Positions 1-8,106 of a stretch of 64,000 nt of DNA are shown piece by piece. The stretch is taken from NCBI RefSeq assembly GCF_024582835.1, contig NZ_CP102097.1, positions 62,001 through 126,000 on the forward strand, in the 5' to 3' direction. Position numbers and translations under genes: made by a program. The DNA comes from Vibrio japonicus (lineage in GTDB: Bacteria; Pseudomonadota; Gammaproteobacteria; Enterobacterales; Vibrionaceae). A model generated the notes under the pieces. The model was not told the DNA's origin, ran no database searches, and worked only from the letters and a program-made list of their open reading frames with translations. Positions within the stretch are counted from its first letter, which is position 1. Every line of letters starts with the position of its first letter.

Positions 1-659
1 ACCAGATCCGTCACTTCCGTATTGAGCATCAACTGGCAATTTTGAATTTTCTCGAGCGCTAATTCTGCAGCCGCACCAATTCTGAACACACTCCAACCTG
101 GCTCTTGAACGACGGCGATTGGGAATCGTAGCGTTTCAAGGTTGGTATACTTTGCGAACGGAATAAGCCAGTCATCAAAGCTTTTTGGGTGTTCGGGTTG
201 GGTTTTCTCTTTCAGAGCTTCTATTTCATCACGCGAATAGAAACGATAGTACTCTTCGGGCTCACCCAGCACCTTGTTCGCAGGGTCTTGCACAACAAGA
301 GCTTGATAAGCGCTTTGGACTGAGATGAGTCGCTCGTACAACTCTTCAGGCGTTCCACCATCTAAGTAAGGGACAGCAATAATCGTTGGTCGATTGTTTA
401 CGGTATTAGGATATAAGCGAGCCGTATCGATAGACTGCTTTAGAAGGACTAGACACTGCTCGGTTGAGATTTCACGGTACAGATTACCACCTGCGTGCAA
501 ATGGCAAATTGGCGGACCAGAAATCAATCCGTCTTTCTTTTCGATAAGAGTTACGTTGAGACCGAGTTCAGCAAGGTGAACCGCTGCGGTAGCGCCAGCA
601 ATACCACCGCCAATAATAGCAATGGAAGGTGCACTTTTATGGGGAAAATCAGGCTGCAT
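1..659 (-). CDS. FAD-dependent oxidoreductase, N-terminal part (runs off the window)
   Basis: The gene reads leftwards from an ATG at 659 and is cut by the window edge, leaving about 219 codons. Near the N-terminus (about residues 11-29) it shows the dinucleotide-binding fold IIGGGIAGATAAVHLAELG followed by a hydrophobic strand and an acidic residue (VTLIEKK), the usual FAD ADP-ribose site. It then has a GPPICHLHAGGNLYRE stretch, which suggests a flavin oxidoreductase of the DAO/MQO-like superfamily. The substrate cannot be told from this half. No strong Shine-Dalgarno sequence is seen upstream. The spacer 660-946 to ybbP holds a stem-loop (see that entry), so it is probably transcribed separately. 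The family call is firm; the specific role is unknown. Confidence 0.8.
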   Translation of the reverse strand, partial: MQPDFPHKSAPSIAIIGGGIAGATAAVHLAELGLNVTLIEKKDGLISGPPICHLHAGGNLYREISTEQCLVLLKQSIDTARLYPNTVNNRPTIIAVPYLDGGTPEELYERLISVQSAYQALVVQDPANKVLGEPEEYYRFYSRDEIEALKEKTQPEHPKSFDDWLIPFAKYTNLETLRFPIAVVQEPGWSVFRIGAAAELALEKIQNCQLMLNTEVTDL

Positions 660-882
660 TTATATGGTTAATCCATTCATTCTAAGTGCATTTTACTGTT
701 TATAGGCTTATAAGAAAAACACAATTTTTTCAGGGAGAAGTAAAATGAATTTGACGACAAAAAAGTAAAAAAAATCTTGACTCAAATTCTGGGAAATCCG
801 ATTTTTTAGCCAGTGTTAATAACAAACACGCCCAACACATTCATAATACAAGGGCTAGACGACTTTCATAGTTATCTACAGG

Positions 883-935
883 CTGAGTTATCCCAAACTT
901 TATCCACTGTTTTTGTGGATAAGTGAATAACTCAG
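883..935. other. Nested inverted repeat made of DnaA-box-like words
   Basis: Outer arms CTGAGTTAT (883-891) and ATAACTCAG (927-935) are perfectly complementary. Inner arms TTATCCAC (900-907) and GTGGATAA (915-922) are also perfect. The inner right arm, read on the minus strand, is the DnaA-box consensus TTATCCACA (914-922). TTATCTACA (872-880), TTATCCCAA (888-896) and TTATCCACT (900-908) are near-matches. It begins 12 bases beyond the ybbP stop codon. It has no T-run, so it is not a classical intrinsic terminator, though it could end the ybbAP message in another way or protect its 3' end. Confidence 0.6.
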
Positions 936-946
936 CGCTATAGAGT

Positions 947-3388
947 TTAGCTAAATGCTTTATTTATAGGGATTAGCAGTCTTTTTATCATACTGTTAAC
1001 AACTAATGCTAAAGTCAGGAAAGTCAGTATTGGTAACGCCAACCAAATCGAATAATGCAGTGTTGGTGAGAGATCAAAACCAAACTTCATTAAGGCCCCA
1101 ACCACCAACTCTGCACCTAAGGCCGCGATAATGCCTGCGATAAGAGCCATAAGACCATACTCAGCCCAAATCGTTTGTGTGACTCGTTTCTTACTCGCAC
1201 CCAGCGTTCGGTAGAGTTGTATTTCCGATTGACGCTGTCCTAGGCTGAGTCTTAACAACGTAAATATCAGCATTACCCCTGCTACAACACCTAACGCTGC
1301 AAGGACGGTGATCGACCACACAATCTGAGTGAGCAACTGCTGGATCTTAGCCCCCATACTGCGAATATCCATCAAACTCACTGTCGGATATGAGCGCGAA
1401 AGCTGGTTTATTAAGCCGTTATCTTTGTCTTGCAGTCTAAAGCTAACTAAGTAAGTCGCAGGAATATTAACTAACACATCCGGCGTAAAGATAAAGTAGA
1501 AGTTCGGTTTCATATCCCGCCACTCCACTTTACGAATCGAATTGACGCGTGCACTGACTTGTTGGCTATTGATAACAAATGTTAAATCATCACCAATTTC
1601 TAAACCCAGATCGCTCGCAACATCGGATTCCACAGAGACACCATTACTGTCAGTCCACGCCCCATCTAGCACCTCGTTATACGATGGGATAGCGCTGGCA
1701 AAGGTAAAGTTGATCTCTCGCCTTAGAGCATCAGTCCCTTCTCCGCCTTGCGCGTGTTCCTTAGCATCCTCACCATTAATTTCTGCTAAGCGCCCACGGA
1801 TAATTGGGTAATCGTTGGAGCGCGCTATCCCGTTTTGATCGAGTGCTGACAAATACGCGTCTCGTTCATAAGGCGCAATATTGAGTGCAAACGCATTCGG
1901 TGCATCTGCAGGTAACGTTCGTTTCCAGTCAGTAAGAAGATCGGTTCTGACTAACCACATTACCGCCAATAACATCAAGGAAAGTGCCAACGCGCCAAAC
2001 TGTATTCCTGTCGCGACCGTCGATCGGTTAATACGGCTAAGCGCGAGTTTAACAGCAGGTTTAAGGGGCATTTTTGCAATTGAACGGGTAATCAATAAAC
2101 TTAAAACAGCAAGGACAAAAAACAGTACGAGCATGCCACCCAAAACAATCCAAACCATGGTGTTTTGATAATACGCAACAAGCATTGGCAGTAAAGGAAC
2201 CACCACCAGCCAACGATAGGATTTACCACTCTCATAGTCCGAAGAAGACTGCATAACGTTTGCCGCACTCACATTCAATAGACCAAGAAGCGGGATACCC
2301 AAAGCGGGGACAGCGATCAATACGCTTGTCATAATCGCTATGACTGCTGGGCTTATACCGTAAGTGGGAAGTGGATTAGGCAACAAATCAACCAGTGGTA
2401 TTCGTAGCACGACCTCCAGCCCTATCCCAATCGCAACACCAAAAACCGCCGCTACGCCCAACAAGATAAGCACTTGAATTGATAGCCATCGCCCAATCCA
2501 AGCACGGCTCGCACCCAAGCTTTTCAGCATCGCGATGGTCTTTTTTCGGGTACTAACATAATGCTGGCAAGTTAACACCAGTGTCGTTGCGGCCATAATT
2601 ACAACAATGGCAACCGTCAAAGATAAATACTGCCCTGTTCGCTGGAATACTTCGTTTGTTCTGCTTGCGCTGTTTTGGTCTCGCCATCGCTCACTCGGTG
2701 TAAGCGTCACTTGCTCCTTTACTGCGTTAATCGCCGTATCCTCACCGTTGATAAACAAGGCGAAACGAACCCGACTACCTAACTGTACTGCCCCTGTTTT
2801 TTCAAGGTCTGATTCGTGGATAAACGCCGACGGAATTTGACGAAAAGGATTGAAGCTCAGTCCAGGCTCTTCAACGATACGACCTGAAACGATAAAATCC
2901 GCATCACCCAGTGTGACGCTGTCACCCACCTTCACGTCTAATTGAGCAAATAGACGTTCATCCAGCCAAAGCTCACCAGGGTTTACATGCGTCACGGTGT
3001 CGCTGCCATTAGAAAGCAGCAGTTCACCACGCAAGGGGTATTGGCTATCAATCGAGTTGACCATAACGAGCTTCATTGACGTGTCGCTAAATGCCATGGT
3101 CGCAAAGCGAGTTTGCTTAGAAGTAACTAACCCCTGCTGCTCGGTTGCTATGATCAAAGACTCGGGAATTGGATTTGAAGATATAAAAACGGTATCCGCC
3201 GTCAGCGCGTCTTTTCCCTGTTTGACGACGACTTGCTCCATTCTTTCTGCCAACGCGGTTAACGCGAAAATACACGCAATGATTAATGTCAAAGCAATGG
3301 AAACTGGCCACAACTGTCCGTGTCTGATTTCACTTAAGCTCCATCTAAATAGACGCTTATTGAGGGAAGAAGCTGTCTTCATATTCAT
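947..3388 (-). CDS. ybbP: ABC transporter permease, YbbP/FtsX family
   Basis: This 813-residue inner-membrane protein carries two FtsX-type permease modules. A first membrane segment lies near residues 30-50, a helix cluster near 250-440 and 460-490, and three C-terminal helices near 690-800. Large extracytoplasmic domains separate them. With the ATPase encoded just upstream it should form a MacB-like exporter or lipoprotein-releasing type machine; E. coli YbbAP is the closest well-known relative. I chose the ATG at 3388 over an in-frame GTG at 3391 because GAGGAG lies at the right distance, and the ATG overlaps the ybbA stop (TGATG), which implies translational coupling. The neighbour is divergent tesA, the same arrangement as in E. 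coli. Confidence 0.9.
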   Translation of the reverse strand: MNMKTASSLNKRLFRWSLSEIRHGQLWPVSIALTLIIACIFALTALAERMEQVVVKQGKDALTADTVFISSNPIPESLIIATEQQGLVTSKQTRFATMAFSDTSMKLVMVNSIDSQYPLRGELLLSNGSDTVTHVNPGELWLDERLFAQLDVKVGDSVTLGDADFIVSGRIVEEPGLSFNPFRQIPSAFIHESDLEKTGAVQLGSRVRFALFINGEDTAINAVKEQVTLTPSERWRDQNSASRTNEVFQRTGQYLSLTVAIVVIMAATTLVLTCQHYVSTRKKTIAMLKSLGASRAWIGRWLSIQVLILLGVAAVFGVAIGIGLEVVLRIPLVDLLPNPLPTYGISPAVIAIMTSVLIAVPALGIPLLGLLNVSAANVMQSSSDYESGKSYRWLVVVPLLPMLVAYYQNTMVWIVLGGMLVLFFVLAVLSLLITRSIAKMPLKPAVKLALSRINRSTVATGIQFGALALSLMLLAVMWLVRTDLLTDWKRTLPADAPNAFALNIAPYERDAYLSALDQNGIARSNDYPIIRGRLAEINGEDAKEHAQGGEGTDALRREINFTFASAIPSYNEVLDGAWTDSNGVSVESDVASDLGLEIGDDLTFVINSQQVSARVNSIRKVEWRDMKPNFYFIFTPDVLVNIPATYLVSFRLQDKDNGLINQLSRSYPTVSLMDIRSMGAKIQQLLTQIVWSITVLAALGVVAGVMLIFTLLRLSLGQRQSEIQLYRTLGASKKRVTQTIWAEYGLMALIAGIIAALGAELVVGALMKFGFDLSPTLHYSIWLALPILTFLTLALVVNSMIKRLLIPINKAFS

Positions 3389-4062
3389 CACTGCTCCTCT
3401 AATCTTCCTGCATGCATACTGATTCGGCGGTCACAAAGCTCTGCAAGCTGCATATCGTGGGTAACCAGAATCAATGTCGTGCCATGCTGCTTATTTAAAT
3501 CAAACAGCAATTCAACGACTTTTTCTGCCGTGTGCTGATCTAAGTTTCCCGTTGGCTCGTCAGCAAACAATATTTTGGGTTGGATCATAAAGGCTCGGGC
3601 CAAAGCGACGCGTTGTTGCTCACCACCGGATAACTGCGCTGGTGAGTGCTCCATACGATGCTCCAGACCAACGGCTTTCAGCAATGATTTTGCACGTTCG
3701 ATATCTTCGTCATCGCCTTTGAGTAAACAAGGCAGCGTCACATTATCCAATGCACTTAAACTTGGAATCAGCAAAAAGCTTTGAAAGACAAATCCGACAA
3801 ACTCACTACGGATAGCCGCGCGCTCTTCATCACCCAGCGCGGTTAACTCCTTTCCTAAAAGCTCAATTTGTCCGCCGCTTGGCGTATCCAAGCCAGCTAA
3901 CAAAGTCATCAAGGTCGACTTCCCTGCCCCAGAGCTGCCGACAATAGCGACACTCTCTCCGCTTTTGATATCAAGGTTTATCTCTTCAAGGATTGTTAAT
4001 TGCTCTTGTTTAGTAGAGACTACTTTGGACACAGAGTTTGCTTTAATCACGGATGTTTGCAT
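3388..4062 (-). CDS. ybbA: ABC transporter ATP-binding protein YbbA
   Basis: An ABC ATPase of the MacB/LolD type, about 224 residues. The Walker A motif GSSGAGKST, the signature LSGGEQQRVALARAF, Walker B ILFADEPTGNLD and the switch histidine in VTHD are all visible. It powers the YbbP permease and is translationally coupled to it by a one-base overlap. I take the ATG at 4062 as the start (MQTSVIKAN) because AAGGGAAAG sits about 10 bases upstream. An ATG at 4086 would add eight residues but has no ribosome-binding site. With this start, the initiation codons of ybbA and divergent tesA share two base pairs. Confidence 0.92.
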   Translation of the reverse strand: MQTSVIKANSVSKVVSTKQEQLTILEEINLDIKSGESVAIVGSSGAGKSTLMTLLAGLDTPSGGQIELLGKELTALGDEERAAIRSEFVGFVFQSFLLIPSLSALDNVTLPCLLKGDDEDIERAKSLLKAVGLEHRMEHSPAQLSGGEQQRVALARAFMIQPKILFADEPTGNLDQHTAEKVVELLFDLNKQHGTTLILVTHDMQLAELCDRRISMHAGRLEEQ

Positions 4063-4660
4063 GTTTCGTTTACTTTCCCTTGCCATTATTGTTGTTTTTG
4101 CTTTCCCAGTTAACGCGAGTAAATTGTTGATTCTGGGTGATAGTCTTAGTGCAGGCTACCAAATGCCTATCGAAAAAGCATGGCCAACTTTATTACCGGA
4201 TGTGTTATCACAAAAAGGTAAAGCCGTTAATGTTATTAATGCCAGTATTTCAGGCGACACGACTGGTAACGGAATCGCGCGCTTACCCCAATTGCTGACA
4301 CAGCACCAACCGGACTATGTGCTCATTGAACTGGGTGCAAACGATGGTCTTCGTGGCTTTCCGCCAGCACTGATTCAAAACAATCTTGTACAACTGATCG
4401 ATATGGTTCGCGTCTCTAATTCTACGCCAATTCTTATGCAGATTAGAGTGTTACCCAACTACGGTAAACGTTACACCGAAGCATTTGCCGCGCTTTATCC
4501 GACTGTGGCAACACAAAGCAACGTCCCTCTTCTTCCCTTTTTCCTGGAAGGCGTGATCTCCAAACCCGATTGGATGATGGATGACGGACTTCATCCAAGG
4601 TCCGAAGCTCAGCCTTGGATTGCAGAATTTGTTGCTAATGAACTAATTAATCACCTCTAA
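4061..4660 (+). CDS. tesA: Acyl-CoA thioesterase I / lysophospholipase L1 (SGNH hydrolase)
   Basis: A 199-residue periplasmic GDSL esterase. The N-terminus (MFRLLSLAIIVVFAFPVNA) is a signal peptide. The mature part opens with LLILGDSLSAGYQM, with nucleophile Ser28. GAND (block III) follows, and DGLHP near the end gives the catalytic Asp175 and His178. The enzyme hydrolyses acyl-CoAs and lysophospholipids and has protease-I-like esterase activity in E. coli. The start at 4061 is chosen because it gives the expected signal peptide; upstream in-frame codons would extend the gene into ybbA. Only a weak GGA lies before it. It is head-to-head with ybbA, with overlapping start codons. Confidence 0.95.
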   Translation: MFRLLSLAIIVVFAFPVNASKLLILGDSLSAGYQMPIEKAWPTLLPDVLSQKGKAVNVINASISGDTTGNGIARLPQLLTQHQPDYVLIELGANDGLRGFPPALIQNNLVQLIDMVRVSNSTPILMQIRVLPNYGKRYTEAFAALYPTVATQSNVPLLPFFLEGVISKPDWMMDDGLHPRSEAQPWIAEFVANELINHL

Positions 4661-4733
4661 TTGGTCTAGCTCAATAAAATTTACTCAGTTTTACGTTAAC
4701 TTGTTCCAATCCCTTGAAGTAAAGGACTGAAAC

Positions 4734-5936
4734 ATGATTATTGAGCCTGTTATCAACGGCGTAGTCGCACGTACGGCACATCCTCTAGGTTGTGAAGAAT
4801 CGGTACTTAGACAAATTAACTACGTAAAGCACGCAAAGCCTATCACTCTAGGACCTAAACGCGTTCTTATCATTGGAGGCTCGTCGGGCTTTGGATTAGC
4901 TGCCAGAATTGCTCTAGCATTTGGCGGCTCTAAAAGTGACACAATCAGCGTTTCTTTTGAGCGAGGCCCATCAGAAAAAGGCGTTGGCACAGCGGGCTAC
5001 TACAACAATATTTTCTTTAAAAAGTACGCAGAAGCAGAAGGTCGGATAGCAGTAAATATTCACGGTGACGCTTTTTCCAAAGAATGCAAGGCAGAAGTGG
5101 TTGAAGCTATTGAGACTTACTTCGAAGGTGAAGTAGATTTAGTTATCTACAGCGTTGCTGCGGGTGTTCGTCCGAACTCTGAAACTGGAGAAATGCTGCG
5201 CACCGCAATAAAGCCAACTGGAGAATCTGTTTCAGGAGCGATCATTTCACTCGAAGATGATACTTGGCATGAAGTGACACTCACACCAGCAACAGAGCAA
5301 GAATCTGAAGACACGATCAAAATTATGGGTGGCGAAGACTGGGAAAACTGGGTCGATGCGCTCATCAACGTTGAATCTATCGCAAACGGATGTAAAACCA
5401 TTGCTTTTTCTTATGTTGGTCCAGAGATAACCCACCCTATTTATTTAGATGGCACTCTCGGGCGCGCAAAGATCGACTTACATCAAACCAGTCACTCACT
5501 TAATTTAAAACTGGCTAACTTTGGTGGCGGTGCGTATGCGACGGTTTGTAAAGCATTAGTGACGAAAGCCAGCGTGTTTATACCTGGGTTAAGCCCCTAT
5601 TTGATCGCGCTATACAAAGTAATGAAAGCGCAAGGCAAACACGAAGGCTGTATAGAGCAAATGCAGCGCCTGTTTAGTGATAAGTTGTACGGCAATCAAC
5701 GTATTCCAGTCGACTTCGAACGCCTAATTCGCATGGACGATTGGGAACTTGATGCCTCTACCCAACAAGAAGTCTCTGCATTGCTGGATCAGATGAACAG
5801 CGACAACTTTAAACAACTTGGGGATTATCAAGGTTTCAAGAAAGCATTCATGCAACTCAATGGTTTTGGTTACGAGTCCATCGATTACACTCAGCCCTTC
5901 AATCTCGAAGATTTTATACCTGAAGAATCAGATTAG
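4734..5936 (+). CDS. fabV: Enoyl-ACP/trans-2-enoyl-CoA reductase FabV
   Basis: A 400-residue NADH-dependent enoyl reductase of the FabV/TER family, catalysing the last reduction of fatty-acid elongation. The cofactor-binding segment VLIIGGSSGFGLAARIA lies near residues 44-60. The active-site pair with FabV spacing is Tyr237-x8-Lys246 (YLDGTLGRAK). The length matches the family, and FabV from V. cholerae is the founding member. FabV enzymes are commonly insensitive to triclosan; that is family knowledge. The start has AAGGA at good spacing. The gene appears monocistronic, with a terminator just downstream. Some vibrios carry two fabV copies, and this window cannot show whether there is a second. 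Confidence 0.96.
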   Translation: MIIEPVINGVVARTAHPLGCEESVLRQINYVKHAKPITLGPKRVLIIGGSSGFGLAARIALAFGGSKSDTISVSFERGPSEKGVGTAGYYNNIFFKKYAEAEGRIAVNIHGDAFSKECKAEVVEAIETYFEGEVDLVIYSVAAGVRPNSETGEMLRTAIKPTGESVSGAIISLEDDTWHEVTLTPATEQESEDTIKIMGGEDWENWVDALINVESIANGCKTIAFSYVGPEITHPIYLDGTLGRAKIDLHQTSHSLNLKLANFGGGAYATVCKALVTKASVFIPGLSPYLIALYKVMKAQGKHEGCIEQMQRLFSDKLYGNQRIPVDFERLIRMDDWELDASTQQEVSALLDQMNSDNFKQLGDYQGFKKAFMQLNGFGYESIDYTQPFNLEDFIPEESD

Positions 5937-5958
5937 CACTTGGGATCAGACACACATC

Positions 5959-5990
5959 AAAAAAGCCCTTATTCACGTGAGGGCTTCTCA
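5959..5990 (+). terminator. Intrinsic terminator after fabV
   Basis: AAGCCCT (5963-5969) pairs with AGGGCTT (5980-5986) around a 10-base loop, preceded by an A-run and followed by TCTCATT. It lies 25 bases past the fabV stop. Confidence 0.75.
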
Positions 5991-6120
5991 TTAGTTGGAC
6001 ATTAGACGTATTTGGCACCACAACCATGTGAGTCGATAGGATAAGTTAATTCAAACGTAGCTATATTAGTAATGTGTCGGGATTGCGCTGGATAATATAA
6101 ACGCTATGTAGGGATTACGT

Positions 6121-8013
6121 ATGTCAAAACTGAACACTGCCGATATCTGTATTCCACACGAAATGCTTGATAGTTGGCAGATCATTGCGAACCTATTGGC
6201 AGAGACAGTGTCTGTGCCTGCTGCATTGATCATGCGTATTCACGAAGAACACATTGAAGTCTTTACCGCCAATAACAATGTGGCTCATCCCTACCACCCT
6301 GGAGAGAAAGAACCGCTTAATCAAAGGTTATACTGTGAAACAGTCATAGAGACGGGTCAAAAACTCCACATCCCCAATGCAATCATCGACCCAGAATGGA
6401 AAAATAACCCCGACGCTGAGTTGGGCTTTATAGCCTATTACGGATTGCCGATCTATTGGCCAAATGGTGAGCCTTTTGGCACGATCTGTGTCTTGGACAA
6501 AAAAGAAAATCATTTCTTACAGACCTATCAAGTACTGTTAGAGTCTTTCCGCGACACCATAGAAGCGCAGTTGAAAACACTGTATCAAAACAAGCGTTTG
6601 CAACAGTTAAATACCGCACTCAAGTCGAGAATTCAAACACGTACACAAGATCTTGTTGAACTGAACTACTCACTTAACATTGAAATGGACAAACGGCGCG
6701 CTGCTGAGCAGAAAATTGTTTTTCAGCAGAACCATGATTTGGCCACGGGGTTTTTAAATCGGGCTGCCCTCGAAAGCGAATCCAAAATACTGCTAAGAAG
6801 TACGACAGACCAAAATGAGAAACACGTTGCGCTCTTGCATGTGGGATTTGCGAATGGCCGGCGCATTCAGTCAAAATATGGTTATAGCGCTTGGGATGAG
6901 GTACTGATTGAATACCGGCAAAGACTCGGAGATTTAAGCGCATACGACATTGTCACTGCCAGACCCACCTCCACTGACCTCGCCTTTCTTCTGTATTCCA
7001 ACAACCTTGATGAAGACATTCAGCAGCTTTGCGATCACTTAGTGGAAACCAGCCACTCCGAATTTTCAGTTGAAGGTGAGCAACTCCACCTACACAGTTT
7101 TATTGGTATCGCGACCTCTAAAGACACCATCAGTAGCAGTAAACTATCAAAGTTCGCCTTTGAAGCCATGCTTTCTTGCAAAGACTCGGGACATAAATTT
7201 AGCTTCTACTCACAAGATTTATCAGACATCCACAAGCACCTCAACCAGTTAGAAAGTTACCTTTTACAAGCAATAAGAAACGATGATCTGCTGCTCTATT
7301 TCCAGCCTAAAGTTTCGCCTGTTACGCACAAATGGATCGGTGCAGAAGCCTTACTCCGTTGGAGACACCCCGTTTTAGGCGATATTTCTAACGAACCGCT
7401 TATTCACCTTGCAGAACAAAATGGACTTATCTTTGAACTGGGTAATTTTGTCCTGCGCTCTGCTATTGAAAAAGCCAGTGAGTGGGTAGGAAAAGTCGAT
7501 AACTTTAAACTGGGTGTAAACATTTCGGCAGTGCAACTCCAAAGCCCTCACTTTGTCGACCAAGTACAAAACCTTCTGACCACTTATCAGTTGCCCGCTC
7601 AATTTCTAGAGCTGGAAGTGACAGAAACGGGGCTAATTGCCGATGAACAAATCGCACAAAAGACATTAACCTCGTTAAGCCAACTTGGCGTGACATTGTC
7701 ACTAGATGACTTCGGAACTGGCTATGCCTCTTTTAATTACCTCAAAAAATTTCCCTTCGACGCAATTAAAGTCGACAAAAGCTTTATTAATCAGCTGGAA
7801 GATAATGAGGAAGATCAGGAAATCGTTCGCTCCATCATCAATATCGCGAAAAAACTTGGCTACAGAGTGACAGCAGAAGGTGTAGAGACACAAAAGCATG
7901 AAGCATTCATCGTCGCAGAAGGTTGCGATGCTGGGCAAGGTTACTTATATGGCAAGCCCATGCCCTGTGATGAATTTGAAGCCAGTTTAATGCTTAAACG
8001 CACTGATGTTTAA
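6121..8013 (+). CDS. GAF - degenerate GGDEF - EAL domain protein (probable c-di-GMP phosphodiesterase)
   Basis: A 630-residue cytoplasmic signalling protein. Residues about 20-150 form a GAF-like sensor (YGLPIYWPNGEPFGTICVLD is typical). About 155-200 is a helical linker, 205-350 a GGDEF-fold domain and 375-620 an EAL domain. The GGDEF signature is lost: the expected position reads RPTSTDLAFLLY, so no cyclase activity is expected. The EAL site looks intact, with EALLRWRHP (Glu409), NISAVQLQ, ELEVTETG, LDDFGTGYASF and KVDKSFI. I infer a c-di-GMP phosphodiesterase controlled by the GAF domain, with the GGDEF remnant possibly binding GTP. No membrane segments are seen. Confidence 0.88.
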   Translation: MSKLNTADICIPHEMLDSWQIIANLLAETVSVPAALIMRIHEEHIEVFTANNNVAHPYHPGEKEPLNQRLYCETVIETGQKLHIPNAIIDPEWKNNPDAELGFIAYYGLPIYWPNGEPFGTICVLDKKENHFLQTYQVLLESFRDTIEAQLKTLYQNKRLQQLNTALKSRIQTRTQDLVELNYSLNIEMDKRRAAEQKIVFQQNHDLATGFLNRAALESESKILLRSTTDQNEKHVALLHVGFANGRRIQSKYGYSAWDEVLIEYRQRLGDLSAYDIVTARPTSTDLAFLLYSNNLDEDIQQLCDHLVETSHSEFSVEGEQLHLHSFIGIATSKDTISSSKLSKFAFEAMLSCKDSGHKFSFYSQDLSDIHKHLNQLESYLLQAIRNDDLLLYFQPKVSPVTHKWIGAEALLRWRHPVLGDISNEPLIHLAEQNGLIFELGNFVLRSAIEKASEWVGKVDNFKLGVNISAVQLQSPHFVDQVQNLLTTYQLPAQFLELEVTETGLIADEQIAQKTLTSLSQLGVTLSLDDFGTGYASFNYLKKFPFDAIKVDKSFINQLEDNEEDQEIVRSIINIAKKLGYRVTAEGVETQKHEAFIVAEGCDAGQGYLYGKPMPCDEFEASLMLKRTDV

Positions 8014-8106
8014 ATGATAAGCCGATTAGCTGTTGTTGAGCTCGCATAACCGCTACAGTTAGGTATATAATTCCGCCCTTTATTTTATCTGGCTTGTGAA
8101 GGTCTT

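Noticed and set aside
1542..1811. Long frames antisense to ybbP, helD, the RND pump and other genes
   Set aside because: They are shadows of well-supported genes on the opposite strand, with no ribosome sites or protein-family features.
4826..4860. GCAAAGCC followed by CCTAAAC, resembling the core of the c-di-GMP-I riboswitch
   Set aside because: It lies inside the fabV reading frame (KHAKPITLGPKR) and lacks the upstream half of the riboswitch.
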